Of a DNA stretch of 64,000 nucleotides, positions 44,298 through 54,778 are shown in pieces. The position numbers were made by a program, and so were the translations under genes. This stretch comes from an uncultured Bacteroidota bacterium. Lineage in GTDB: Bacteria; Bacteroidota; Bacteroidia; Flavobacteriales; Flavobacteriaceae. Each line of letters begins with the position of its first letter. The first letter of the stretch is position 1. The stretch covers positions 1-64,000 of the forward strand of contig CAJXVU010000001.1 in NCBI GenBank assembly GCA_913062555.1, given 5' to 3'. Below the pieces are notes generated by a model. It worked only from the letters and a program-made list of their open reading frames with translations. It was not told where the DNA came from and did not search any database.

Positions 44298-45227
44298 TTA
44301 GAAGTTATAGACTACTTCTAATTTATATTCCGAAAGTGATTGTTTTGCACGATCAATATCTTGAGTAAACCCAAGAATATAACCTCCACCACCTGATCCA
44401 CAAAGCTTTAAGTAATACTCATTAGTTTCAATCCCTTTTTTCCAAAGTTCATGAAACTGTTTAGGAATCATAGGTTTAAAATGATTCAATACCACTTTTG
44501 ACAGTTGTTTAGTATTACTAAACAAAGATTTAATATCACCATTCAAGAAATCGTCTACACAAGCATCTGTATGCTTAATAAATTGATCTTTAAGCATCTT
44601 TCGGAACCCTTCTTGCTTCATATTCTCCATAAAAATACCAACCATTGGGGCTGTTTCACCAATAATACCACTATCTAATAAAAACACAGCACCTTTACCT
44701 TCACTTTTTTGCGACGGAATTCCTGTGGCTTCGATATTGTCTTTTGAATTGATTAGAATAGGAATACTCAAATAACTGTTCAAAGGATCTAATCCCGAAG
44801 ATTTACCATGGAAAAACGCTTCCATTCCTGAGAAAATAGATTTTAATTTTAGCAATTTCTCACGGGTTAAATTTTCTAAAACTGTAATTTTATTTTGAGC
44901 GTATTTATCATATATCGCTGCGACTAAAGCACCAGAACTACCAACACCGTAACCTTGTGGGATAGATGAATCAAAATACATACCTGCATTGACATCTTTT
45001 TGAAGCACAGCGAGATCAAAAACCACCATGTCTGAATCTAATGTTTCTATATGGGCTGCAAAACGCTTCAAATTTTTATTGGACGCTTGCGCTTCCTCTG
45101 ATGGATTCTCATCCATCTTCAAAGCACCATTATAAAAATTATAAGGAATAGAAAGTCCTTTAGAATCTTTGATAATTCCGTACTCTCCAAAAAGCAATAT
45201 TTTCGAATAAAAAAGAGGTCCCTTCAT
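44298..45227 (-). CDS. mvk: Mevalonate kinase-like GHMP kinase
   Basis: A 309-residue GHMP kinase that starts GPLFYSKILLFGEYGIIKDS and carries the ATP loop SSIPQGYGVGSSGALVAA. The C-terminal motif SGGGGYILGF is also present. It would phosphorylate mevalonate in the cytoplasm. A Bacteroidota -7 element TATATTTG (45266-45259 on the minus strand) lies about 30 bases upstream. First gene of a three-gene operon with UbiA and nitrilase. The diphosphomevalonate decarboxylase gene is elsewhere in the window (55894-56976). Confidence 0.82.
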   Translation of the reverse strand: MKGPLFYSKILLFGEYGIIKDSKGLSIPYNFYNGALKMDENPSEEAQASNKNLKRFAAHIETLDSDMVVFDLAVLQKDVNAGMYFDSSIPQGYGVGSSGALVAAIYDKYAQNKITVLENLTREKLLKLKSIFSGMEAFFHGKSSGLDPLNSYLSIPILINSKDNIEATGIPSQKSEGKGAVFLLDSGIIGETAPMVGIFMENMKQEGFRKMLKDQFIKHTDACVDDFLNGDIKSLFSNTKQLSKVVLNHFKPMIPKQFHELWKKGIETNEYYLKLCGSGGGGYILGFTQDIDRAKQSLSEYKLEVVYNF

Positions 45228-45258
45228 AAATAACTAACTGTAATCATTTAGTTTAGTG

Positions 45259-45266
45259 CAAATATA
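45259..45266 (-). promoter_or_regulatory. -7 promoter element before mevalonate kinase
   Basis: TATATTTG on the minus strand matches TAnnTTTG. No clear TTG is found 17-19 bases upstream, so the call rests on the -7 half only. Confidence 0.4.
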
Positions 45267-45341
45267 CTTTAAATTTAAAAAAAATATCTGGAGAACCAAG
45301 CTTATTTAATGAATAGGTCTTCCCAGCTTTTAATTACTATT

Positions 45342-46325
45342 TTATTCTTGTGGATATTTAAGTCCTACTTGTACTCTTACGGCATCTAATATTGAAATTA
45401 AATCCAAACAATTTTGATGTGACCAGAGTTCACTTTCAATTTTGCCAGCGCGTAAACACTTATGGCATTCTTCAATTTCATAAGTAAAGCCAATGCCATT
45501 TATAGGAAATTCAAAAACCTGTCGTTGATCATTTTTAACTAAAGTATAGCCCTTGGCTTCATGCCATCTTTTATGGATATAAATTTGTCCTTCGGTACCA
45601 CTTATGTGGGCTTCTGAATCAGAATTTGACTCGAAACCACTGTATAGTACAGCTTGTGCTTCGTGGTAACTAAAAATCATCGCGGTCTGCATATCACATT
45701 TCGTGAGTTTATGAAAGTTAGCTTTTGCCAGAATGTCGTTTGGTTTACCTAGTAAAGTATAGGCTAAAAAAGCCGGATAGATACCAATATCTAAAAGTGA
45801 TCCACCACCAAATTCTAAATTCATTACTCTGCCATCTAATGGTTTTGTGGACATAAAAGAGAAATCGGCATTGATATATTTAATTTCGCCAATTGCACCT
45901 TCTTGTATCTTATGAATTATATCTACAATAGTTGGGTTAAATCGTGTCCATAGTGCTTCCATAAAAAAACGATTGGTACGCTTAGAGGTTTCAATCATTT
46001 TAGCTGCTTCAAGAGCATTAAGAGCTAGGGGCTTTTCACATAAAACATGTTTACCCGCTGCCATGGCTTGAATACTTAATTCAGCATGAAACACATGAGG
46101 TGTAGCAATGTAAACAATATCGATATTGGGATCTGAAAATAGATCGGTATAAGAACCGTATGAGTTTAGAGCTTTATGCTGAGCAGCAAATACATTTGCT
46201 TTATCCAGATCTCTGGAAGCAACAGCCGTTAAAATGGCATCTTCAACTAAGGTTATGTCACATGCAAACTTATTTGCAATATTACCGCATCCTATAATTC
46301 CCCAACTAATTTTTTCTGTTTTCAA
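45342..46325 (-). CDS. Gfo/Idh/MocA-family oxidoreductase
   Basis: A 327-residue NAD(P)-dependent sugar-type dehydrogenase with the Rossmann motif GIIGCGNIANKF, the EKP triad (CEKPLALNALEA) and the C-terminal alpha/beta domain. It resembles the dihydrodiol dehydrogenase branch. It lies 10 bases after the FG-GAP lipoprotein gene, as the last gene of the SusC/SusD-associated group. It may oxidise a sugar or polyol taken up by that system, which is an inference from position. Confidence 0.87.
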   Translation of the reverse strand: MKTEKISWGIIGCGNIANKFACDITLVEDAILTAVASRDLDKANVFAAQHKALNSYGSYTDLFSDPNIDIVYIATPHVFHAELSIQAMAAGKHVLCEKPLALNALEAAKMIETSKRTNRFFMEALWTRFNPTIVDIIHKIQEGAIGEIKYINADFSFMSTKPLDGRVMNLEFGGGSLLDIGIYPAFLAYTLLGKPNDILAKANFHKLTKCDMQTAMIFSYHEAQAVLYSGFESNSDSEAHISGTEGQIYIHKRWHEAKGYTLVKNDQRQVFEFPINGIGFTYEIEECHKCLRAGKIESELWSHQNCLDLISILDAVRVQVGLKYPQE

Positions 46326-46335
46326 ATAAAATAAT

Positions 46336-49300
46336 TTAGTCTCTTATTTTAGTAAACTGTACAAAATCATCGTTTTTTACAGAAATGATATACGTTTGAT
46401 TGTTCAGTTTAATTTGAGCCATATCTTTCACATCTCCAGGTGTAAAAAAGCCACTTTCGGTTGCTGAAATAGCTTCAAATTCTCCCTGACCGTTCCCAAT
46501 AAGTAATTGTCCAAAACTGGCATCATTTCTAGTTGTTTCAATTTCTGAAACATGTAAATTCCCAGCCACTAGTATATCTAAATTTCCATCGTGATTATAA
46601 TCGTTAACTAAAATTTGATTAATACTAGATACTTGTGCTTCAACAGGTAATTCATGACTAACTAATGTACCATCTCTGTTTTCAAGATATACACTAGCAA
46701 AAGATTTAATTTGATAATGTACAGAATTTTCTAAGTCTTTCTCTGTATAAATATCGACTAATGTTGCTTCTGAAAAGCTTTCATAATCTTTATACTTTGT
46801 TTTTATAGCCGGTATTTGTTGTGATGAGCATTCGCGCCCACGAACGGGGTACTGCTCACCTTCATTATAATAACTTAATACAATATCCGATTTTTGATCT
46901 TGATCAAAATCATTTATAAAAATATCGAAAGTCTCCTCCGCAGTTGCTTTGTATTTATAATTAAGTCCATTATTACCAACAATATAATCCATGTCTCCAT
47001 CATTATCAAAATCACCTTCCTGAATACTCCACCACCATCCAGTAGTGTCTGTATTCATACCCATAGCCTCAGAAACCTCCGTAAATCCGGACTCAGAATT
47101 CTGAAAAACCCTAACAGGCATCCATTCTCCAACAATAATAATATCCATCCACTCATCATTATTAAAATCGGTAATAATTGCGCTCGTTGCCATCCCTAAA
47201 TTCAAGAATTCCTTTGCCATGTTTTGTGTTGCATCTTCAAATTGCACAGTTCCATTCTCACTCTTGTTTATTAGGATATAACTATTAGCTGGTGAAGGAT
47301 AGTTTTTTGGTATTTGTCGTCCTAATACTAATAAATCTGGTTTTCCATCTTTATTAAAATCTTCAGAATAGACTTTTGAACTACTTGTTATCATTTCTGG
47401 TAGTGCAGCAGCGTCTGCAATTATGAAATTTGCTTTGCCATCATTTAAATACAAGCGATCTTGTAACCATTGAGAGTCTGGTTCAAACTCATAACCACCA
47501 CTAGTGATATATAAGTCATTATCTCCATCTTGATCGGCATCAAATATAATTGCCCCAAGATCTTCACACATTAAATTTGATTTAAAAACATCCGTTTCTT
47601 TGAGAACAAATCCATTTGAAGATTGCAAATATATACTCCCAGTAAAATTTGAAGATGCCCCAACAAAATAATCATCCAATCCATCTCCATTTAAATCTCC
47701 AACAGCCAAAGCAGGCCCAAAATGTGACATTTTATGAGGTAGAAGTACCTGGTCTATAAAATCGTCATTATAGTTTTCGACATGTCTATGCTCAGGGAAT
47801 ACGGTATCATCTACAGTGGCAAATAATGTTTCGTTTGCTGTATGATCTTCTTTTACAATTTCGGCTAAAGCATCATTGTACTTGAGCGTTAATTTCTGAT
47901 TTGAGTTTATATTGGAGAGTCGTTGTATTTTACCATCTGTCCAAACTACTTTCACTTCGTCAATTGTTGTAACTTGATTTAATCCAAAATGCAATTCTGG
48001 AGCCACAGACGATTGAAAACCTCTTGTCAATGTTAATTCTAGCATTTGAGTATTTGCTCCGGTTTTTACATAAACTCTATTACCCAGTCCAAATGTATTA
48101 CCATCTTTACCTTCAAATTGAATGCTTAAATAGTTATTCTTATCAGAACTTGTGTTTTCAAAAACAGAAGCCGTATCATCAATATTATTCGTAATAATTT
48201 CTAGATCTCCATCATTATCCAAATCGGCATAAACAACACCATTTGAAAAGCCTTCATATTTAATTCCCCAGGTATCATTGACCTGTTCAAAATTTAAATC
48301 GCCCGTATTTCTAAAAACAAAATTGTCTATTTTCTCAGAAGGTATGGCTAAACTTTTTTCCAGCATCATCTCAGGTGATAATTTGAGTTGTGCCATTTCA
48401 TTGAAATAATCTCTATTATTTATTTCGCGTCGTGTTCCGTTTGATATGAAAATATCTTTTAATCCATCATTATCCAAATCGGCGAATAATGGCCCCCAAC
48501 TCCAATCGGTTGATGATAATCCTGCTAAACGAGAAACATCACTAAAATTAGGCAGAGAATCGTTGAATATACCATTGTTTAGTTGTAAGTTATTTTGCAT
48601 GTATTGGTAATGGAATCCAGAATTTACAGTTCCCCAAAACAATTTAGGGTTCATACTTGCCATATTAGCCTTTTGACGACGGTTATTTTTAGCCATCATA
48701 TCGACTTGAAGAATATCTAATAACTGATCATTATTAAAATCGGCAATATCCACACCCATCCCATAAAATGCGGTATGTTTTGTTGTTTTCTTAACTTGCT
48801 CAGTAAAAGTTCCATCTTGATTATTGATATATAAAAAATCAGGAGAGCTAAAATCATTGGAGACATATAAATCTGGCCATCCATCATTGTTTAAGTCACC
48901 AGTGGTTGCACTCAAGGTCAACCCATATGTTTTCAATCCTGCCTGTTCTGTAACATCTGTAAATTTACCCCCGTCATTTCTATATAAATGATCTGTATCT
49001 ATATCTTTTGTGTTATTCATTTTAAACAGATATAAACTATGAGGTGCATTAAAATTAGTTCTTGGATAATTCCCGACATAGAGATCAAGATCTCCATCAC
49101 GATCATAATCAAAAAAAGTAGATTGTACGCTATTTCCGTTATCATCTAATCCATATTCTTTAGCCTTATCTGTAAAAGTTAAATCTCCATTATTGATATA
49201 TAACACATTTGTCTTCGTTCCATATTTCCCACTAACGGAACAATACAAATCTAAAAACCCATCATTATTAACATCGGCCATGGTTACTCCTGTAAACCAA

Positions 49301-49632
49301 CTATCATCACCGAGTAATCCAGCACTTTGAGAAATATCTTCAAACTTTAGGTCGCCCTTATTTAGATATAGGCGATTAGACACCATATTCCCAGTAAAAA
49401 AAACATCTTTAAGTCCGTCATTATTAAGATCACCAACAGCTATTCCTCCACCCATATACATATAGGCATAATTCAAATAATTTAAAGAGTCAGTCTCAGT
49501 TAAATTATTTGAAAAAGTAATTCCGGAATCGCTGGAATCAAGCTTATTAAAAATGGTAGAATTTTGTTGTTTTTCTTGTTGACAAGAACACAAGCACAAG
49601 GTTACGCATGCAAATAAAAGGAGCGTTTTCAT
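46336..49632 (-). CDS. FG-GAP/ASPIC-UnbV repeat lipoprotein
   Basis: A 1098-residue protein with a lipoprotein signal (LCSC, Cys17) and at least thirteen calcium-type D-x-(D/N)-x-DG-x-x-D repeats (DLNNDGLKD, DVNNDGFLD, DYDRDGDLD and so on) that build seven-bladed propellers. An ASPIC/UnbV domain sits near the middle (LTLTRGFQSSVAPELHFGL). It is probably a surface-exposed binding protein. Such proteins are often next to SusC/SusD. A strong terminator lies between it and SusD, so its expression may be partly separate. Confidence 0.88.
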   Translation of the reverse strand: MKTLLLFACVTLCLCSCQQEKQQNSTIFNKLDSSDSGITFSNNLTETDSLNYLNYAYMYMGGGIAVGDLNNDGLKDVFFTGNMVSNRLYLNKGDLKFEDISQSAGLLGDDSWFTGVTMADVNNDGFLDLYCSVSGKYGTKTNVLYINNGDLTFTDKAKEYGLDDNGNSVQSTFFDYDRDGDLDLYVGNYPRTNFNAPHSLYLFKMNNTKDIDTDHLYRNDGGKFTDVTEQAGLKTYGLTLSATTGDLNNDGWPDLYVSNDFSSPDFLYINNQDGTFTEQVKKTTKHTAFYGMGVDIADFNNDQLLDILQVDMMAKNNRRQKANMASMNPKLFWGTVNSGFHYQYMQNNLQLNNGIFNDSLPNFSDVSRLAGLSSTDWSWGPLFADLDNDGLKDIFISNGTRREINNRDYFNEMAQLKLSPEMMLEKSLAIPSEKIDNFVFRNTGDLNFEQVNDTWGIKYEGFSNGVVYADLDNDGDLEIITNNIDDTASVFENTSSDKNNYLSIQFEGKDGNTFGLGNRVYVKTGANTQMLELTLTRGFQSSVAPELHFGLNQVTTIDEVKVVWTDGKIQRLSNINSNQKLTLKYNDALAEIVKEDHTANETLFATVDDTVFPEHRHVENYNDDFIDQVLLPHKMSHFGPALAVGDLNGDGLDDYFVGASSNFTGSIYLQSSNGFVLKETDVFKSNLMCEDLGAIIFDADQDGDNDLYITSGGYEFEPDSQWLQDRLYLNDGKANFIIADAAALPEMITSSSKVYSEDFNKDGKPDLLVLGRQIPKNYPSPANSYILINKSENGTVQFEDATQNMAKEFLNLGMATSAIITDFNNDEWMDIIIVGEWMPVRVFQNSESGFTEVSEAMGMNTDTTGWWWSIQEGDFDNDGDMDYIVGNNGLNYKYKATAEETFDIFINDFDQDQKSDIVLSYYNEGEQYPVRGRECSSQQIPAIKTKYKDYESFSEATLVDIYTEKDLENSVHYQIKSFASVYLENRDGTLVSHELPVEAQVSSINQILVNDYNHDGNLDILVAGNLHVSEIETTRNDASFGQLLIGNGQGEFEAISATESGFFTPGDVKDMAQIKLNNQTYIISVKNDDFVQFTKIRD

Positions 49633-49670
49633 TTTAAATCACAATAAAATTAATAATAAGATAAAGGTAT

Positions 49671-49703
49671 AAAAAAACGGGGTATTTATTAAATACCCCG
49701 TTT
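49671..49703 (-). terminator. Strong hairpin terminator between susD and the FG-GAP gene
   Basis: Arms AAACGGGGTATTTA (49675-49688) and TAAATACCCCGTTT (49690-49703) are perfectly complementary. On the minus strand the stem is followed by seven U residues (49677-49671), a textbook rho-independent terminator. It follows the SusD stop by 25 bases and would cut most transcripts before the FG-GAP gene. Confidence 0.85.
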
Positions 49704-49727
49704 ACAATTAAATCAAGATTTGACTAA

Positions 49728-51413
49728 TTAAAATCCAGGATTCTGAGTTAAAATATTACCACTCAAATCAATTGCCCCTAGTGGAATTGGGAACAAGTTA
49801 TGAGAAGCAGTATAAGGGCTCACTTTACCTGCAAAGTTTGTAATTGTACGAGATTCATTAGCGAAGTAATCATTCATTACTTGAACAGCATTACCCCATC
49901 TTCTAAGGTCGAAAGATCTATGACCTTCCATTCCTAATTCAACACGACGCTCAAAACGCACCGCTTTTCTTGCAAAAGATGCATCAGCGAAAGCTGCATA
50001 CGGCTCTATTTGATAATTAGCAGCATCACCACCACCACCTACAGCTTGCATGTAGTTAGATGTCTTTGCTCTATTTCTAATTCTATTAACATTTGTCAAT
50101 GCAGTTGCTAAGTCACCAGTTTCAACGGCAGCTTCAGCAGCCATTAATAACACATCAGCAAATCTCATGATATGATAATTTATACCAGAAAGTTGTTGAC
50201 CCCATCCACCAGTTGCTTGGTTTCCTGACTCACCTGACCAATACACATTTTTCTTTGGTAAATATGGTCCTGAGATATCTCCAAATCCAGCACGGATCCA
50301 GTCTTTTCCAATATGTTCTCCATAACCATTATAGTCAATAGTACGACGACCAACAGTATAATCAGCACGAGGATCTAATGGTCCTGCGTGTGCCACAAAT
50401 GCCTCAGCAGTTTCAACACCAGCATCACTTGCTACATCCGTTTGATTAAAGGTATCTAATAAAGGAAGACCACCACCATCTGTTTGGAATGCATTTAACA
50501 AATCCTGAGTTGGTTGATAAAATCCACAACAAGATCCAAATGGTCCTGGGTTAGGGAAGTTTAATGCCCCACCAGAGTTACCATTATAAGACTGTCCTGA
50601 ATCAGCAGCAAACTGAATAGAGAATATAGACTCTACACTGTTATCACCAGCTAATCTAAAGTTATCTACGTAATCTGGCATTAAATCGTATGGTCCATTA
50701 TTCACTACATCATTCAATAAAGTTGAAGCATTTGCCCAATCAGATTGATATAAATGTGCTTTACCTAAAAAGGCTTTTGCTGTCCAAGATGTTGGACGCC
50801 CTGCAACAGATTGTGTTGTTGGTAAATTATTCATTGCATAGTCAAAATCGGCTTCAATTTGATCCCAGATTGGACCAGGGTTAGGCTGATTAAACTCTGT
50901 ATTAGCATAATTTTCTTCAGAGATATAAGGTACATTCCCCCATATTTTCTGTAATTCGAAATTAAAATGCCCACGTAAGAATCGTGCTTCTGCCAATTGA
51001 GCAGAGAAATCACCATCTTCTATCGTTGATATTAAATTTATTACAGCATTTGCTCTGTTAATTCCTGCAAAAGTAACGCCCCATTTTCCATAGAAATAAC
51101 CGTTACCAGTTGCCCAGTTCATTAATTCAACTTCTTTCAAATCCGCCTGATCATCATCAGTACTACCTTTGTGTGCATCATCAGAAACAACATCCATAAT
51201 CCAGTTATCACCAGAAACAGACCAGCCATTACCGTAACCACCATTTCTCACTCCATCAAGTGTTGAATAGGCTCCTGTTAATAATAAATTAACACCTGTC
51301 TCATTCTTAAGAGCATCATCACTAAGTGCACCTACTGCAGGTGACTCTGTAAACTCATCGTTACATGCTAAAAATCCGATCAGCAACGCAACATAAATTA
51401 ATCCTTTTTTCAT
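49728..51413 (-). CDS. SusD/RagB-family nutrient-binding lipoprotein
   Basis: A 561-residue lipoprotein (lipobox LAC, Cys17) with the TPR-rich fold of SusD. Typical features are the ARFLRGHFNFELQKIWGNVPYI segment, TAKAFLGKAHLYQ and the ending HNLFPIPLGAIDLSGN. It lies on the outer surface and captures a substrate for the SusC pore. Substrate class is not readable, because no glycoside hydrolase genes adjoin. It lies 4 bases after SusC. Confidence 0.92.
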   Translation of the reverse strand: MKKGLIYVALLIGFLACNDEFTESPAVGALSDDALKNETGVNLLLTGAYSTLDGVRNGGYGNGWSVSGDNWIMDVVSDDAHKGSTDDDQADLKEVELMNWATGNGYFYGKWGVTFAGINRANAVINLISTIEDGDFSAQLAEARFLRGHFNFELQKIWGNVPYISEENYANTEFNQPNPGPIWDQIEADFDYAMNNLPTTQSVAGRPTSWTAKAFLGKAHLYQSDWANASTLLNDVVNNGPYDLMPDYVDNFRLAGDNSVESIFSIQFAADSGQSYNGNSGGALNFPNPGPFGSCCGFYQPTQDLLNAFQTDGGGLPLLDTFNQTDVASDAGVETAEAFVAHAGPLDPRADYTVGRRTIDYNGYGEHIGKDWIRAGFGDISGPYLPKKNVYWSGESGNQATGGWGQQLSGINYHIMRFADVLLMAAEAAVETGDLATALTNVNRIRNRAKTSNYMQAVGGGGDAANYQIEPYAAFADASFARKAVRFERRVELGMEGHRSFDLRRWGNAVQVMNDYFANESRTITNFAGKVSPYTASHNLFPIPLGAIDLSGNILTQNPGF

Positions 51414-51417
51414 GTTT

Positions 51418-54400
51418 TTAAAATTTTATATTAGCACCAAAAGAAAATACTTGAGCACTTGGATATAAACGACTGTCTATACCTAAACTTAAGTTATCAT
51501 AAGCAACAACCTCTGGGTCAAACCCACTGTAATTTGTGATTGTAAATAAGTTAGTTGCTTGTACATATAAACGTACTGATTCCATTCCAATTTTATCGGA
51601 AACTGCATCAGATAACGTATATCCAATTTGGATATTCTTCAATTTAAAGTAAGAACCATCTTCAACAAAATAAGAGTTAGCAGATGCTTCTTCCAATGGA
51701 TATGAAGTTGTTAATGCTGGTACTGTTGTATTTGTGTTTGATGGTGTCCAAGCATTTAACACTCTTGTACTTCTGTTCCCGTTAAAGAACAATCCAAAAT
51801 CAGTAAATACTTTATTATAATTGTAAACATCATTTCCTTGAGATCCAGTAAAAAATAACTGAGCATCAAATCCTTTATAAGCAAGATTTGCATTAATACC
51901 ATAAGTAAAATCCGGATGTGGTGAACCAATTTTAGTTCTGTCATCATCATCAACACTACCATCGCCGTTCACATCTTCATACATGAATCTACCTGTATTA
52001 TCTAAGCCAATAACATTACGTCCATAGAAATAAGACATTTCCTCTCCAACTTCAGTTCTTGTTACGGCTCCATTTCTAATATCTCCTCTACCTGCAACAG
52101 TTTTACCATCAATTAAGGCAGTAACTTCATTTTTATAATGTGATATGTTTGCACTAAGATCATATCTGAATCCACCAGATGTTTCATCACCATAACTCAC
52201 AGCGAAATCAAATCCAGTATTTTTAATATCTCCTAAATTTACATATGGTGCAGAGGCATCAATTGCAGTAGAACTAATTAACCCAAAATCACGAGTAATT
52301 AAATCTTTAGTTTCAATATTAAAGTATTCAGCAGTAATTGCTAATTTGCTATCCATCATTGATAAATCAACACCAATATTTGTAGTTACAGAAGTTTCCC
52401 ATTTTAAGTTTGGATTACCTACATTTGATAATAACGCTCCAGTAGCAATACTACTAGCATTTCCATCAAAAGCATAATTTGCTAAACTTTCACTCAAAGT
52501 AGAAATATTAATTGTTGGATTACTAACTGGTAAAGATTGGTTACCCAATTCACCCCATGATCCTTTTATTTTAATTCTATTGATGAAGGCATCATCATTG
52601 TAAAAATCTTCTTCACTAATTACCCATCCAGCACTAAACGAAGGAAAAACATCAGATTTATTATCTCCTAAGAAACGAGATGATTCATCTCTACGAAAAG
52701 TAACAGTTCCGTAATATTTGTCTTGGTAGTTATAATTGGCAGTACCAAATATAGACCATAATGAATCCCAGCTAGAGAAAGCATAATCAACATTAGGAGC
52801 ACCTGATCCATTATTTAATAAATAAAAGTTAGGATCTTGGAATAAATAACCTGTTCTAGACACACCTTTTCCTCTTCCACCACTTTTCAAAGCTTCAACA
52901 CCTACAATAGCGTTAATAGAATGATCTCCAAATTGTTTTGTATAGTTTAAAGTATTAGTCCAAACCCAGTTATAAAATGTTTGATCTTGTTCATTTAATG
53001 TATTTGAAGAAATTGGCTCACCATGTTCAGGATCTAATTCTGTAAAGAATCTACCATCATAGGTATTAAAACCACCAGCTATAGTTGTTTTTGCTGTTAA
53101 TTCATCTAAAATATCATAAGACATATATATATCTCCCATAACAGCATAACGCTTATTATAGTTATTTCTAGTTCTGAATAATTGAGCAGCAGGGTTTCTA
53201 GTATTAGACAAATCTGTACCAGCAACACCAGTATAATTACCTTGATCATCTCTCACTGGTAACAATGGTGTCATTCTGAATGAATTTTCGATTGCTTCAC
53301 CAGCACCAGTCTTTGTATTAGAAAAAGAAACATTTAAATGTTCTCCTATTTTCAGTCTATCTCCAACTTTAAATTCAGAGTTTAAACGAGTACTAATTCT
53401 TTCGAATCCAGTATGGTTCATTACACCTTCACGGTTTAAATAACCTACAGATAAAAAGTATTTTCCATTTTCATTACCATTTTGAACAGATAATGAAACG
53501 TTTTGAGTTGCTGCATTTCTAGTGATAGCATCCAACCAATCTGTTCCTCCAGGAGTAACAGAAGCTGTAAACTCACCAGGAGCACTAAACACGATAGGGT
53601 CATAAGACACTACTCGTCTATATCCTTGTATAGTTGTAGGTACTACAGGTGTAGCCCCATTTCCATATTGCCCATGACCAGGAGTTAGACCGTCATTCAA
53701 TTGACTTTCCCAAATCATTTCAGCATGTTGTTGTGCATTTAATACACCAGGTGCATCTCCTATTTTAGAAAAACCGGTATACATATCTAAAGACACTTTT
53801 GCTTTAGCCATGTTATAACCACCACTTTTAGTTGTAATAACAACAACACCATTAGAAGCTCTTGCCCCATAAATCGCAGCAGCACCATCTTTTAACACGT
53901 TCATCTGTGCTATATCTGCAGGATTCATATTATTTAATGCATTAGCATCATCCGTTTGTACACCATCAATAATATATAATGGATTCGTACTATTACTAGT
54001 ACCAAAACCACGGATATTAATTTTAGGAGCAGATCCTGGAGAACCATTATTCACAACAGTAACACCTGTAACTCTTCCTTGTAAAGCTTCAGCTGCATTG
54101 ACAACAGGAGCCTTTAGGGCTTCATCCATATCAACAGAAGCAACCGAACCGGTAATATCTCCTCTAGTTTGAGCAGCATACCCCATAATTACAACTTCAT
54201 CCAACTGAGCTGCATCCTGTGCTAAGGTCACATCTATATTAGATTGCCCAGCAACAGATACTTCTTGCGTTTTGTAACCCACATAACTAAACACCAGTAC
54301 ACCTTCAGAAGATCCTACCTCTATAGAGTAATTTCCATCAAAATCAGTCTGTGTTCCGCTGTTTGTCCCTTTAACCAGAATGTTTACTCCGGGCAAAGGA

Positions 54401-54507
54401 CCATTTGCATCCGAAACAACGCCGGTTACAACTTGAGCATAAATAACACTTCCAAATAGCAAAAATACAGGAAGCAATATCAGCTTTTTTAGTAATTTGT
54501 TTTTCAT
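51418..54507 (-). CDS. SusC/RagA TonB-linked outer-membrane transporter
   Basis: A 1029-residue TonB-dependent transporter: signal peptide (1-25), CarboxypepD_reg-like domain (about 27-100), a TonB-box-like DEVVIMGY (103-110), plug with the IRGFGTSNSTNPLYIIDG motif, and a 22-strand-type barrel ending in FSFGANIKF. It forms a lidded pore with the SusD partner downstream (4-base gap). The lacI-like gene and a CG-centred palindrome 129 bases upstream suggest LacI-type control. Confidence 0.94.
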   Translation of the reverse strand: MKNKLLKKLILLPVFLLFGSVIYAQVVTGVVSDANGPLPGVNILVKGTNSGTQTDFDGNYSIEVGSSEGVLVFSYVGYKTQEVSVAGQSNIDVTLAQDAAQLDEVVIMGYAAQTRGDITGSVASVDMDEALKAPVVNAAEALQGRVTGVTVVNNGSPGSAPKINIRGFGTSNSTNPLYIIDGVQTDDANALNNMNPADIAQMNVLKDGAAAIYGARASNGVVVITTKSGGYNMAKAKVSLDMYTGFSKIGDAPGVLNAQQHAEMIWESQLNDGLTPGHGQYGNGATPVVPTTIQGYRRVVSYDPIVFSAPGEFTASVTPGGTDWLDAITRNAATQNVSLSVQNGNENGKYFLSVGYLNREGVMNHTGFERISTRLNSEFKVGDRLKIGEHLNVSFSNTKTGAGEAIENSFRMTPLLPVRDDQGNYTGVAGTDLSNTRNPAAQLFRTRNNYNKRYAVMGDIYMSYDILDELTAKTTIAGGFNTYDGRFFTELDPEHGEPISSNTLNEQDQTFYNWVWTNTLNYTKQFGDHSINAIVGVEALKSGGRGKGVSRTGYLFQDPNFYLLNNGSGAPNVDYAFSSWDSLWSIFGTANYNYQDKYYGTVTFRRDESSRFLGDNKSDVFPSFSAGWVISEEDFYNDDAFINRIKIKGSWGELGNQSLPVSNPTINISTLSESLANYAFDGNASSIATGALLSNVGNPNLKWETSVTTNIGVDLSMMDSKLAITAEYFNIETKDLITRDFGLISSTAIDASAPYVNLGDIKNTGFDFAVSYGDETSGGFRYDLSANISHYKNEVTALIDGKTVAGRGDIRNGAVTRTEVGEEMSYFYGRNVIGLDNTGRFMYEDVNGDGSVDDDDRTKIGSPHPDFTYGINANLAYKGFDAQLFFTGSQGNDVYNYNKVFTDFGLFFNGNRSTRVLNAWTPSNTNTTVPALTTSYPLEEASANSYFVEDGSYFKLKNIQIGYTLSDAVSDKIGMESVRLYVQATNLFTITNYSGFDPEVVAYDNLSLGIDSRLYPSAQVFSFGANIKF

Positions 54508-54635
54508 AATTTAAATTAATTAGTTTCTTGACTTTAAACAAAGTTTGTCTAAAAAGTTCAATTGATTGAAAAGCTAATTTTAAATTTTTTTGCTACAAAT
54601 GAAAAGAATAGGCCAAAAAACGACTATAATAACCA

Positions 54636-54649
54636 CGAAAACGTTTTCG
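54636..54649. promoter_or_regulatory. LacI-family operator
   Basis: CGAAAACGTTTTCG is a perfect 14-base palindrome with a central CG, as in LacI/GalR and CcpA-type operators. It lies between susC and the divergent lacI-like gene, 129 bases from the first and 159 from the second, so that regulator is its likely ligand. Confidence 0.7.
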
Positions 54650-54778
54650 CTAATTCCATTTTCCTTACAATACTGAGGGATAATCGATTAATTTTACAAT
54701 AAACTTACACTTATCTAGTACTTCTCGTAATTATTACTAAAAAAGCATATAAAATTAGCATTTTAAGTCTTTTTTTTA

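Noticed and set aside
46894..47199. 101-codon plus-strand frame
   Set aside because: It is the mirror of the Asp/Asn-rich FG-GAP repeats on the opposite strand.
49728..54507. Complete polysaccharide utilisation locus
   Set aside because: SusC and SusD are present but no degrading enzymes are encoded within the window, so only an uptake system is claimed.
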